The notes under the pieces: model-generated | The model's database searches: none | What the model was told of the DNA's origin: nothing | The model's input: only the letters and a program-made list of their open reading frames with translations | Assembly (NCBI GenBank): GCA_036491035.1 | Contig: DASXCU010000107.1 | Location: 1-56,463, forward strand | DNA: 56,463 nucleotides | Source of the DNA: Galbitalea sp036491035 | GTDB taxonomy: Bacteria > Actinomycetota > Actinomycetes > Actinomycetales > Microbacteriaceae | Reading direction: 5' to 3' | Part shown: positions 14,946 to 24,500 of the stretch, piece by piece | How the letters are laid out: each line of letters opens with the position of its first letter | Position numbering within the stretch: the stretch's first letter is position 1 | Position numbers and translations under genes: made by a program

Positions 14946-16712
14946 ATGGCACAGCCGCTGACTCCGGAAGCACTGCCGGTCGATGGTCGGAAGCCTGTTC
15001 GCTCGCTGCTGCGACTGTTCCGTCCATACCGCGGGTCGATGCTGCTGGCGACGCTCATCTTCATCGTCAAGGACAGCCCGATCTGGATCCTGCCGATCCT
15101 CACCGGCAACATCATCGACGTCGTCGTGAGCCACCGACCACTCACCCAGCTCTGGATCAACGCGGGTGTCGCGGCCGTCATCCTGCTGATGAACTACCCG
15201 CTCAACGTCGTGTACGTGCACCTGTTCAGCAACGCCGTTCGCCACGTTGCGGCCGACCTGCGCAACGGGATGAGCAGTCGTCTTCAACTACTTACGATCG
15301 GATTCCATTCGCGAACGAGTGCGGCGGTCATTCAGAGCAAGGTCGTGCGCGATGCCGAGAACGTCGAGCTGGCGATGAACCAGTCCTACGGCGTTGGACT
15401 CTCGGCCGTGTGCGTGCTGCTCGGCGCGCTCATCTCGACGGCGATCCGGGTGCCGGCGTTTGTGCTCGTCTTCCTGGTCATCGTGCCAATCGCGGCTGCC
15501 TTGCTCATCCTGCTCCGTCGCCGCTCGAGCAAACTGAACGAGTCGCTGCGCCGCGAGTTCGAGCACTTCTCGTCCCGCGTCGGCGAGATGGCCGCTCTCA
15601 TGCCGATCACGAGGGCGCACGCGCTCGAGGATGTGGCCCTCGCGCGGGTCTCGACCAGCGTCGAGGATGTGCGCTCGGCCGCGGTCGCGCTGGATAAGTT
15701 CAACGGCCGCTTCGGCTCGATCACGTGGATCTCCTACCAGAGCCTCGGGGTCTTCTGTCTCGTTGCGGCGGCATTCGCGGCACTCACGCGCATCGTGCCG
15801 ATCACGCCCGGCGAGGTGGTGCTGCTGAGCGGCTACTTCACAATTCTCACGGGCAGCATCGTCAACCTGCTCAATCTGCTCCCGGTGATGACCAAGGCCC
15901 GCGAGTCGATGCGCTCCATCGCCGAGGTCATGCAGGAGCCGGATGTCGAGCAGAACACCGGCAAGGTACCCGTTCAGGCGGTCACGGGTGAACTGCGATT
16001 CGATGGTCTCAGCTACCGGTACGGCGAAACGCATCGCCCGGCTCTCGACCGAATCGAGCTGACGATCAACCCGGGGGAGACCGTGGCGTTCGTCGGACCG
16101 TCGGGGTCTGGCAAGTCGACCCTGCTGAACGTGGTACTCGGCTTTCTGCGTCCCACCGCCGGGCGCCTCCTCCTCGATGGGATCGATATGCAGACCGTCG
16201 ACCTGCGCACCTTCCGGTCCCGAGTCTCCGTGGTGCCGCAGGAGTCGGTGCTGTTCGAGGGCACGATCCGCGAGAACGTGACGTACGGAATGTCGGACAT
16301 CTCCGACCAGGTCGTGCTCGATGCGCTCCGCCACGCCAACGCGCTGGAGATCGTGGATGCGCTGCCCGACGGCTGGGACACCGTGGTCGGCGAGCGCGGC
16401 GCGAGGCTTTCGGGTGGCCAGCGCCAGCGGATCGCGATCGCGCGCGCCCTCATCCGGAACCCGCGAGTACTGCTGCTGGACGAGGCGACATCGGCCTTGG
16501 ATGGCGAATCGGAGCGGCTCGTCCAGGGCGCCGTCGAGCGACTGATGGGCGGCCGCACGACCCTCATAGTGGCGCACCGGCTCTCCACCATTCGCGCCGC
16601 CGACCGGATCGCCGTGCTCGATCGCGGAAAGCTCGTCGAGGTCGGAACGCACGACGAACTGCTGGCCAGGGGCGGCCGCTACGGGGCCCTCTACGCGGCC
16701 CAGCGCTTCTAG
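14946..16712 (+). CDS. ABC exporter half-transporter (TMD-NBD)
   Basis: 588 aa. Residues 1 to about 320 form a six-helix exporter membrane domain; the rest is the ATPase with Walker A VGPSGSGKST, Q-loop VVPQESVLFEGTIRENV, signature LSGGQRQRIAIARAL, Walker B VLLLDEATSALD (catalytic Glu kept) and H-loop VAHRLSTI. All motifs are canonical, so it should work as a homodimer. Start ATG 14946 gives MAQPLTPEALPVDGRKPVRS; TACTGT ends 4 nt upstream. An in-frame start at 14901 is possible. Probably lipid or drug export; substrate unknown. Confidence 0.9.
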   Translation: MAQPLTPEALPVDGRKPVRSLLRLFRPYRGSMLLATLIFIVKDSPIWILPILTGNIIDVVVSHRPLTQLWINAGVAAVILLMNYPLNVVYVHLFSNAVRHVAADLRNGMSSRLQLLTIGFHSRTSAAVIQSKVVRDAENVELAMNQSYGVGLSAVCVLLGALISTAIRVPAFVLVFLVIVPIAAALLILLRRRSSKLNESLRREFEHFSSRVGEMAALMPITRAHALEDVALARVSTSVEDVRSAAVALDKFNGRFGSITWISYQSLGVFCLVAAAFAALTRIVPITPGEVVLLSGYFTILTGSIVNLLNLLPVMTKARESMRSIAEVMQEPDVEQNTGKVPVQAVTGELRFDGLSYRYGETHRPALDRIELTINPGETVAFVGPSGSGKSTLLNVVLGFLRPTAGRLLLDGIDMQTVDLRTFRSRVSVVPQESVLFEGTIRENVTYGMSDISDQVVLDALRHANALEIVDALPDGWDTVVGERGARLSGGQRQRIAIARALIRNPRVLLLDEATSALDGESERLVQGAVERLMGGRTTLIVAHRLSTIRAADRIAVLDRGKLVEVGTHDELLARGGRYGALYAAQRF

Positions 16713-16714
16713 CC

Positions 16715-16754
16715 AGCGAGCTCGCTGTGACGCGCCGCCTTCCGCGTGTAGGCT
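16715..16754 (+). promoter_or_regulatory. promoter and palindrome upstream of amino-acid ABC operon
   Basis: -35 TGTGAC (16726-16731), 17-bp spacer and -10 TAGGCT (16749-16754) precede the binding-protein gene, leaving a leader of about 50 nt with the SD AAAGGAA. The perfect 12-bp palindrome AGCGAGCTCGCT (16715-16726) abuts the -35 and might be an operator or the end of the previous transcript. Confidence 0.5.
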
Positions 16755-16812
16755 CCGAAGAATTGACCCCAGAGGTCCACACGCACGCAATCTTCGCAGA
16801 AAAGGAACACCC

Positions 16813-17694
16813 ATGCGCATCAGGTACGCGATCCCAGTTATCGCTGTCGCGGCAGCTCTTGCCCTGACCGGCTGTGTCAACAACGACACCCCGTCAGCCG
16901 GCGGCGGAACCGTCAAGTCGGGTGGCAAGGACGCCGCCCTCGCAAAGCTCCTCCCGGCAAATATCGCCAAGGCCGGAGTGATCCAGGTCGGCGTGGACGC
17001 GACCTACGCGCCTAACGAATACAAGGACACGAACGGGAACGCGGTTGGCTGGGACATCGACCTGTTCAACGCCGTAGCCAAGAAGCTCGGAGTGAAAGCC
17101 AACTACAACATCGCCGGCTTCGACACGATTATCCCGAAGATCACCGGTGGCAAGTACGACGTAGGCGTCTCGTCGTTCACCGACAACACGACACGGGAGA
17201 AGCAGGTCAACTTCGTCGACTACTACTCCGCCGGCATCCTCTGGGCCTCGCCCGCGGGTAAGACCGTCGACCCCGACAACGCGTGCGGCCTCAAGGTCGC
17301 GGTGGAGACCGGAACCGTCGAGCAGACGGATGACATCCCCGGCAAGTCCAAGGCGTGCGTCGCCGCGGGCAAGGCCGCTATCCAGATCCTCCAGTTCGAC
17401 GGACAGGACCAGGCCACGAACGCCGTCGTACTCGGCCAGGCGGACGCGATGAGCGCGGATTCGCCCATCACGGACTACGCCATCGCCCAGTCGAAGGGCA
17501 AGCTGCAGGCCGCAGGCAAGTCGTTCGAGGTCGCGCCGTACGGCATCGCCGTCGCGAAGGGCTCGAAGCTGGATGTCGCCATCCAGAAGACCATGCAGTC
17601 GCTGGTCGACGACGGAACGTACAAGAAGATCCTCGACAAGTGGGGCGTCGCAGACGGTAGCGTGACCTCGATCTCGCTGAACAGCGCCGGCTAG
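16813..17694 (+). CDS. polar amino-acid ABC transporter substrate-binding lipoprotein
   Basis: 293 aa. Lipoprotein signal with lipobox LTGC (C21). The mature part is an SBP_bac_3 fold: IQVGVDATYAPNEYKDTNGNAVGWDIDLFNAVAKKLG at the start of lobe 1 (family signature G-F/W-D-I/V-D-L) and the ligand contact DNTTREKQVNFVDYY. It should bind a polar amino acid outside the membrane and deliver it to the permease and ATPase encoded next (17714-19476). SD AAAGGAA lies 6 nt before the ATG. Confidence 0.93.
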   Translation: MRIRYAIPVIAVAAALALTGCVNNDTPSAGGGTVKSGGKDAALAKLLPANIAKAGVIQVGVDATYAPNEYKDTNGNAVGWDIDLFNAVAKKLGVKANYNIAGFDTIIPKITGGKYDVGVSSFTDNTTREKQVNFVDYYSAGILWASPAGKTVDPDNACGLKVAVETGTVEQTDDIPGKSKACVAAGKAAIQILQFDGQDQATNAVVLGQADAMSADSPITDYAIAQSKGKLQAAGKSFEVAPYGIAVAKGSKLDVAIQKTMQSLVDDGTYKKILDKWGVADGSVTSISLNSAG

Positions 17695-17713
17695 CCCCGG
17701 CCCGTCCAGCACA

Positions 17714-18682
17714 ATGGCCAAGCTCGATGGCGTCGGCCAGGCGACGGGGGCAACCCCGTCGCCCGTCGACGCCGCGCCGACAATCAAGGCCGTGAAGCTG
17801 CGCCACCCGTGGCGCAACGTGATCGCGGTCATCATCATCGTCTACCTCGTTGCCGCGATCTACGATGCGCTCCAGCGCAAGGCGTTCGACTGGCCGGTGT
17901 ACCTGCAGTACCTGTTCGACCAGCACATCTCGCAGGCCGTTCTGATTACGATCGAGCTGACCATCCTCGCGATGGTGCTCGCGGCGATCCTGGCGCTTCT
18001 GCTGGCCGTGATGCGGCTGTCGAACAACCCGATCCTCAAGTGGATCGCGTGGGGCTACATCTGGATCTTCCGCGGCACCCCGGTGTATGTGCAACTGACG
18101 CTGTGGGGCCTGCTCTCCGTGATCTATCCCGTGGTGCAGATCGGTCTCCCGTTCCTGCATCCATTCGTGTCCCTTAACACCAACGGGGTCCTGAACTTCT
18201 ACACGCTCGCGGTCATCGGCCTCGGCCTCAACGAGGCCGCGTACCTCGCCGAGATCGTTCGCGCGGGCATCCTGTCCGTGGATCGCGGCCAGGAGGAGGC
18301 GTCCGTCGCGCTCGGCATGACCTGGACGCGGACCATGTGGCGCATCGTCATCCCGCAGTCGATGCGGGTGATCATTCCGCCGACCGGCAACGAGTTCATC
18401 AGCATGCTGAAGACGACCTCACTCGTCACCGCGGTCCCGTTCACCGGAGACCTGTTCGCGGTTGCGCAGGCGGTGGCGGCTCGGACGTTCGACCCGGTTC
18501 CCCTGCTGCTCGTGGCCTCGACATGGTACCTGTTCGTCAGCTCCATCCTCTCGGTCGGCCAGTACTTCCTCGAGAAGCGGTTCGCGAGGGGGATCGGGTC
18601 CGCGCGACCCGACAAGCCGACGCCTCTTCTCGTTGCGCCCGACGGGCTGGTCGACATGCCTGCAGCGGAGGATGGACGATGA
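17714..18682 (+). CDS. polar amino-acid ABC transporter permease
   Basis: 322 aa. A cytosolic N-terminal tail, then about five to six membrane helices including a BPD_transp_1/HisM-type core: ITIELTILAMVLAAILALLLAVMRLS, WIFRGTPVYVQLTLWG, and the EAA loop AYLAEIVRAGILSVDRGQEEASVALGMTWTRTMWRIVIPQSMRVIIPPTGNEFI that docks on the ATPase. Likely a homodimer, since only one permease gene is present. Overlaps the ATPase gene by 4 nt (ATGA). Confidence 0.93.
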   Translation: MAKLDGVGQATGATPSPVDAAPTIKAVKLRHPWRNVIAVIIIVYLVAAIYDALQRKAFDWPVYLQYLFDQHISQAVLITIELTILAMVLAAILALLLAVMRLSNNPILKWIAWGYIWIFRGTPVYVQLTLWGLLSVIYPVVQIGLPFLHPFVSLNTNGVLNFYTLAVIGLGLNEAAYLAEIVRAGILSVDRGQEEASVALGMTWTRTMWRIVIPQSMRVIIPPTGNEFISMLKTTSLVTAVPFTGDLFAVAQAVAARTFDPVPLLLVASTWYLFVSSILSVGQYFLEKRFARGIGSARPDKPTPLLVAPDGLVDMPAAEDGR

Positions 18683-19476
18683 CCGCGACCAGAATGACAA
18701 ACGAGCGCACACCGAGCGGCCTGATGGTCGACGCCCAGCAGGTGTCGAAGCACTTCGGTTCCAACCAGGTGCTCCGGTCGATCACACTGCAGGTCAAATC
18801 GGGCGAAGTGCTCTGCATCGTCGGCCCGTCCGGCTCCGGCAAATCCACCTTCCTGCGCTGCATCAACCACCTGGAGACTGTGGACGCCGGACGCCTGTAC
18901 GTCGAGGACGTCCTGGTCGGCTATCGCGAGAAGAACGGCAGGCTGCACGAACTCCACCCGAAGGAGGCCGCGCTCCAGCGTCGCGACATCGGAATGGTGT
19001 TTCAGCGGTTCAACCTGTTCCCGCACATGACCGCGCTCGAGAACATCATCGAGGCGCCCATGCAGGTGAAGCACGTCTCGCGCGCGACAGCGACGGCTCG
19101 CGCGAACGACCTGTTGGCGCGCGTCGGCCTCGCCGACAAGGCCGGCTCCTACCCGGCCCACCTCAGTGGAGGACAACAGCAGCGCGTCGCGATTGCCCGC
19201 GCTCTCGCCATGGAGCCGAAGCTCATGCTGTTCGACGAGCCCACGTCCGCCCTGGATCCCGAGCTCGTCGGCGAGGTACTGGACGTCATGAAGCAACTCG
19301 CCAGCGAAGGCATGACCATGATCGTGGTCACCCACGAGATGGGCTTCGCCAGGGAGGTCGCCGACTCCATCGTGTTCATGGACGGCGGAGTCGTGGTCGA
19401 GGCGGGGGAACCGCGCGACGTTCTCGCCAACCCGAAGCACGAGCGCACCAAGGCGTTCCTCTCCAAGGTGCTCTAG
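18679..19476 (+). CDS. polar amino-acid ABC transporter ATP-binding protein
   Basis: 265 aa from ATG 18679, overlapping the permease stop and preceded by GGAGGA. GlnQ/HisP-type ATPase: Walker A VGPSGSGKSTFLRC, Q-loop GMVFQRFNLFPHMTALENI, signature LSGGQQQRVAIARALAM, Walker B LMLFDEPTSALDPELV and H-loop VVTHEMGFAREVAD. All catalytic residues are intact. Its N-terminus is some 15 residues longer than usual (MTATRMTNERTPSGLM), and a later start at the ATG of MVDAQQVSKHF would also fit the family. Confidence 0.93.
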   Translation: MTATRMTNERTPSGLMVDAQQVSKHFGSNQVLRSITLQVKSGEVLCIVGPSGSGKSTFLRCINHLETVDAGRLYVEDVLVGYREKNGRLHELHPKEAALQRRDIGMVFQRFNLFPHMTALENIIEAPMQVKHVSRATATARANDLLARVGLADKAGSYPAHLSGGQQQRVAIARALAMEPKLMLFDEPTSALDPELVGEVLDVMKQLASEGMTMIVVTHEMGFAREVADSIVFMDGGVVVEAGEPRDVLANPKHERTKAFLSKVL

Positions 19477-19691
19477 CCGTAAGCCGCGTGTGGCGCGAAC
19501 GGGGGATTAGCGCGGGCGCCCAGAGTGAAGTTGGATTACAGGATGGGGGAGTCGTCGTCGTGCCCGCGACACTCCACCGTAGAGTTTGGACTCACCCGAT
19601 CCATCCGCGCAGCCCATTGCAGTACCACGCACGGCATCGTTGCCGGACCTACTTACCAACCGACATCACGCGTATCCGGGGAGTTAGAAAA

Positions 19692-21005
19692 TTGAGTGCA
19701 CGCCTTGCCAAGGCTTCGGCAGCCATCGCCGTACTGGCGTCGGCCGCGATCATCCTGTCCGGATGCAGCGGCGATGTGAAGGAGCGCGCAAACGCTACGC
19801 CCGCGCACGTCGTGACGGTCGAGGGGCCGATCACGGATCACGACGCGGACCTGCTCTCCGCCTCGTGGAAGTCGTGGGAGAAGGCCAACCACATCACGAT
19901 CCTCTACACCGGCACACCCGACTTCGAGTCGTCGATCGCCGTTGAGGCCAGCCAGAATAACGCGCCCGACCTCGCGATCTTCGCGCAGCCGGGATTCGTA
20001 AACGACCTCGCGTCGCGCGGCTATCTCCAGCCCCTCCCCGGCTCCGTGATGTCGAACGTTACCAAGAATTTCCCCTCCACCTGGGCCAATTACACGACCA
20101 GCGGCGGTAAGGACTACGCGGCCCCGCTGCTCGCGAGTGTCAACGGCTGGGTGTTCTACTCGCCCAAGCAGTTCGCGCAGTGGCACCTCACAATCCCGAA
20201 GACCTGGGAGGAGCTACTCGCGCTCAGCGAGCAGGTGCGCAACGCGACGGGGTCTTCTCCGTGGTGCGAGGGTTTCAGCGAGGGTGCGCAGAGCGGAAAG
20301 GCGGGCGTCGACTGGATCGACGACATGGTGCTGCGCGAGGACGGCGCGAAGGTCTATGACGAATGGGTGTCGCACAAGATTCCGTTCAACGACCCGCGCA
20401 TCACGAAGGCCTTCGACGACGCGTCCGATGTTCTCCTCAACCCGAACTACGTCAACGGCGGCATCGGTGACGTCTCGAGCATCAACGACGCGACCACGCC
20501 TCGCGTCGCCTCCGCTCTCGAGAGTGGGAAATGCGCGATGACCCACCAGCCGTCGTCCTTCGTCAACCAGCTCACCAACGCGAGCGGCAAGCAGGCCTCG
20601 ATCAGCCCGACCGGCGACTACTGGGCGTTCCCGCTGCCACCAATCACCACGGGAACGACCCCGGTGACCGGCGGCGGCTATTTCGTCTCCGCGTTCTCGG
20701 CCAGCGCGGACACCGTCAAGGTGCAGCAATACCTTTCGAGCTCCTCCTGGGCGATCTCGCGAGTGAAGCTCGGCGGGGCGATCAGCCCTGACCTGAAGCT
20801 TCCCGCCTCCACGGATGCAACGCCGCTCGAGCAGGCATCCACGAAGCTCCTTCAGAGCAAGGACACCACGTTCCGCTTCGACGCCGCCGACCTCATGCCG
20901 GCCGTCGTCGGATCGGGCACGTTCCTCACCGGAATGGTCGACTGGATCAAGGGGACTTCCACGCAGTCCGTGCTGAAGACCGTCAATCGGTCCTGGCCAA
21001 AGTAG
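19692..21005 (+). CDS. orphan sugar-type ABC transporter substrate-binding lipoprotein
   Basis: 437 aa from TTG 19692, chosen for GGGGAG 8 nt upstream and because it gives an immediate lipoprotein signal with lipobox LSGC (C25). The mature protein is SBP_bac_1-like (WKSWEKANHITILYTGTPDFESSIAVEAS, APDLAIFAQPGFV, LPITKTWEEL-type region at PKTWEELLALSEQV). It resembles alpha-glucoside/maltodextrin binding proteins. No permease or ATPase gene of that class is nearby, so it must rely on a distant transporter or act as a sensor. The 215-bp upstream gap (19477-19691) shows no clear promoter to me. Confidence 0.85.
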   Translation: MSARLAKASAAIAVLASAAIILSGCSGDVKERANATPAHVVTVEGPITDHDADLLSASWKSWEKANHITILYTGTPDFESSIAVEASQNNAPDLAIFAQPGFVNDLASRGYLQPLPGSVMSNVTKNFPSTWANYTTSGGKDYAAPLLASVNGWVFYSPKQFAQWHLTIPKTWEELLALSEQVRNATGSSPWCEGFSEGAQSGKAGVDWIDDMVLREDGAKVYDEWVSHKIPFNDPRITKAFDDASDVLLNPNYVNGGIGDVSSINDATTPRVASALESGKCAMTHQPSSFVNQLTNASGKQASISPTGDYWAFPLPPITTGTTPVTGGGYFVSAFSASADTVKVQQYLSSSSWAISRVKLGGAISPDLKLPASTDATPLEQASTKLLQSKDTTFRFDAADLMPAVVGSGTFLTGMVDWIKGTSTQSVLKTVNRSWPK

Positions 21006-21015
21006 TTCGGCTCCT

Positions 21016-21037
21016 GAACCATCTGTTAGGGTGGTTC
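21016..21037. promoter_or_regulatory. MarR operator over a leaderless promoter
   Basis: Inverted repeat GAACCA (21016-21021), 10-bp spacer, TGGTTC (21032-21037). It covers the -10 box TAGGGT (21027-21032), which ends 6 nt before the MarR ATG at 21039. Repressor bound there would block the MarR-ABC exporter operon. Confidence 0.6.
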
Positions 21038-21038
21038 G

Positions 21039-21503
21039 ATGAGCGAACTACCCCTCGACAAGCTCGGGGATCACGATTCCCTGGTTGACGCCGTTCGCGC
21101 GCTTTCGCGGCTGTCGCGGATAGTCGAGCGCGCGTCCGATGAACTGAGCTCCGCGGACTACCGCGTAATGTCGGCGATTGCCGGCGGGGAGGCGAGGGCA
21201 TCCAGGCTCGCGTCGCGGCTGCTGCTCGGAAAGCCCACGATCAGTTCAACCGTCGACTCGCTCAGCAAGCGCGGACTCATCGTGAAGTCGAGCGTTGCCG
21301 GCGATAATCGCGCCATCCAGTTGTCGCTCTCGGATAAGGGCGCGGCCGTGTTCTCGCGAATGGAGACGCGGATGGTGCGGCAGCTCGAACTGCTCGCCGA
21401 GCGCACCAGCGATCCGCGCGGAACGATCGCAGCGCTGGACCGTCTGGGGATCGTCATCGAAGCCACCATGGCCGCGCGCGCAACCGCCGAGGTTTCCGAG
21501 TGA
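21039..21503 (+). CDS. MarR-family transcriptional regulator
   Basis: 154 aa. Winged helix with LSSADYRVMSAIAGGEARASRLASRLLLGKPTISSTVDSLSKRGLIVKSSVAGDNRAIQLSLSDKGAAVF, where the recognition helix and the DxR wing (GDNRA) are typical of MarR. MarR dimers release DNA on binding small phenolic or drug ligands. Its stop overlaps the exporter start by 4 nt (GTGA), so it almost certainly controls that exporter and itself. Confidence 0.92.
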   Translation: MSELPLDKLGDHDSLVDAVRALSRLSRIVERASDELSSADYRVMSAIAGGEARASRLASRLLLGKPTISSTVDSLSKRGLIVKSSVAGDNRAIQLSLSDKGAAVFSRMETRMVRQLELLAERTSDPRGTIAALDRLGIVIEATMAARATAEVSE

Positions 21504-24500
21504 ACGAGGGGTGGGTGCGCCGCCTCTGGCGCTACATGCTTCGCCACCGCCGCAGTGTCTTCATTTCGCTTGGTGCAGCGCTTCTTGGCAGCGCCTGCCA
21601 GGTCGTTGTCCCGTTGATCGCACGCCAGATCGTCGATGGCGTCATCATCGCGAAGACGTCGCCGCTCCTGCCCTGGCTCGTGCTCCTGCTGGTTCTCGCG
21701 GCGGCGACGTTCGGGTTCGCGTACCTGCGCCGCTATCGCGGTGGTCGGGTCGGACTCGAAGTGCAGAACGACCTGCGCAACGACATGCACGATCACCTGC
21801 AGGTCATGGACTTCGCGAGCCTCGACCAGATGTCGACGGGCCAGCTGGTCTCACGCGCGAACTCGGACTCCGCCCTCGTGCAGGCGCTTCTGAACATGCT
21901 GCCCATCATGAGCGGCAACATCATCCTGTTGGTGCTCTCGCTCGTCGTGATGTTCTTCCTGTCGCCGCTGCTCGCTCTGGTGAGCCTGATCATGCTGCCC
22001 CTGCTGGTGTTCATCGCGTACCGGATGCGCACGCGCGTGTTCCCGGCCAGTTGGGACGCGCAGCAGAAAGAGGGCGAGGTCGCGCAGATCGTCGACGAGG
22101 ACACGGCCGGTGTTCGGGTCGTGAAGGCGTTCGGTCGCGAGGCGCGCGAGGTACGTCGAATCGCGGATGTCTCGAGCTCTCTCTACGGTTCGCAGCTGCG
22201 TTCGGTGCGTATCCAGTCCCGCTACCAGCCGGTGCTCGAGGCGGTTCCGACGCTCGGTCAGGTTGCGGTGCTGGCCTTCGGCGGCTGGCTGACGCTGGAC
22301 CACCAGCTCACCATCGGAACCTTCCTGGCCTTTTCGGCCTACGTCGCTGCTCTCGTCTCGCCGGCGCGGCAGCTCGCGACAGTGCTCGCGGTCGGCCAGC
22401 TCGCGCGTGTGGGTATCGAGCGCATTTTCCAGCTCCTCGACCGGGTGCCCGCCATCCGGGATGCAGCCGACGCCGTCGAGCTTCCGGGCGGCGGCGGCGA
22501 GATCCGATTCGAAGGCGTGACCTTCGGCTACGGCGAGCACGCCGTCGTCAGCGACTTCGACCTCACGATCGCGGCCGGCGAGCGCGTCGCGTTCGTCGGT
22601 CCGAGCGGCAGCGGCAAGTCCACCGTCGCCGCACTCGTGCCACGGTTCTACGACGTGACCGCCGGGTCGGTCTCGATCAACGGCGTGGATGTGCGCGACC
22701 TGCGACTCGCATCCCTCCGCGGCAACATCGGCGTCGTGTTCGAGGAGAGCTTCCTGTTCTCCGATTCGGTGCGCGCGAACATCGCCTACGGTCGCCCCGA
22801 CGCGACCGAGGACGAGATTGTCGCTGCAGCGACGGTGGCCGCGGCGGATGAGTTCATCCGGGCGCTTCCTCGCGGCTACGACACGGTCGTGGGGGAGCGG
22901 GGCCTGAGCCTGTCCGGCGGCCAGCGCCAGCGCATTGCGATCGCTCGCGCGATTCTCGCCGACCCGGACATCCTGATCCTCGACGACGCCACCAGCGCCA
23001 TCGACTCACGAACCGAGGAGACGATCCACGAGTCGCTGCGCGAAGCGCTGGCCGACAAGACGGTGCTGCTTGTCGCCCATCGCGAGTCGACGCTCAGGCT
23101 CGCCGACCGGATCGTCGTGCTCGATCATGGGCGAATCGCCGAGCAGGGCACCCACGACGAACTGATGGAGAACAGCGCCACCTATCGCGCCCTGCTGACG
23201 GGGCTCGATGAAGATATTGCGGCGGCGGTAGCCGAGGGTCGCATCGAAGTACTTGCCACGCTCACCGATTCGGGGACGACCACGGCGGAAGCCTGGGCGG
23301 GCGGCAGCGGAACGACGACCGTCGGTCCGCAGCGCACCGTTGGCGGCGGCCTCGGGATGGGCCTCGGCGGCGGTGGCGGACGCGGTGGTGGACGCGGGTT
23401 GGCCGCCATGATGGCTCCGACGCCGGAACTGCTGGCACGGGTCGCGGCGCTCGGGCCGATTCGCGACATCCCGAAGGTGAACCTCGACGCCGAGACGCGG
23501 CAGGACCGATCGTTCAGCCTCGGCCGCCTGCTGCGCGAATTCCGTCGACCGCTCGCTGGTGGACTCGTTCTGGTCGTCCTCGATGCCGTCGCGGCGCTCC
23601 TCGGTCCCTACCTGGTGAAGACCGGCATCGACAACGGCGTGCAGGCGGGATCGGGAATCGTGCTGGCGATTGCATCCGGAGTGTTCCTGCTCGTCACACT
23701 CGCCGACCTCGTTGACGAGATCGCCGAGACCTTCGTCACCGGTCGTCTCGCCCAGCGCGTGATGCTGAGCCTCCGCATCCGCATCTTCGCGCAGCTGCAG
23801 CGACTGTCGCTCGACTACTACGAGCGTGAGCTGGGTGGTCGGATCATGACTCGGATGACCACCGACGTCGACCAGTTCGAATCGCTCATCGAGAACGGCC
23901 TGCTGTCCGCGCTCGTCGCGATGGTCACATTCGTCGGTGTCGGTGTCGCTCTGATCCTGGTGAACTGGCAGCTCGGACTGTGGACTCTGCTCGTCGTGAT
24001 CCCCCTCGCGATCGCCACCGTGGTGTTCCGGCGGCGGGCCGAGGTGCTCTACGACGAGGCTCGGGAACGGATCGCGATCGTCAACGCGGACTTCCAGGAG
24101 AGCCTGTCGGGCGTGCGCGAGTCGCAGGCCTTCGTGCACGAAGGTGCCACTCGGGCGCGATTCCACGGGCTCGGTGCGAGGTACCTCGAGACCAGGCTCG
24201 CGGCCCAGCGGCTCGTCGCCACCTATTTCCCGTTCGTGCAATTCCTCTCTGGTGTCGCTGACGCGATCGTGCTGGGCGTCGGGGCACTGCTGATCGCGAA
24301 CGGCCAGCTCACGGCGGGCGCGCTGATCGCGTTCATCCTCTACATCGACATGTTCTTCTCCCCGATCCAGCAGCTCTCGCAGGTGTTCGATTCGTGGCAA
24401 CAGACGCGCGTCTCGGTGAACCGGATCGCCGAGCTCATGAAGCTCGACACCCTGACCCCGGAGGCACAGGGCGCGGTCGATCCCGGCCGACTGTCCGGTG

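Noticed and set aside
18462..19691. Long N-terminal extension of the orphan binding protein through the ATPase gene
   Set aside because: Open frame is by chance; the lipoprotein signal begins exactly at TTG 19692 behind a strong SD.
23006..24400. 464-codon minus-strand ORF within the fused ABC exporter
   Set aside because: Antisense of a gene with intact motifs; composition typical of high-GC shadow ORFs.
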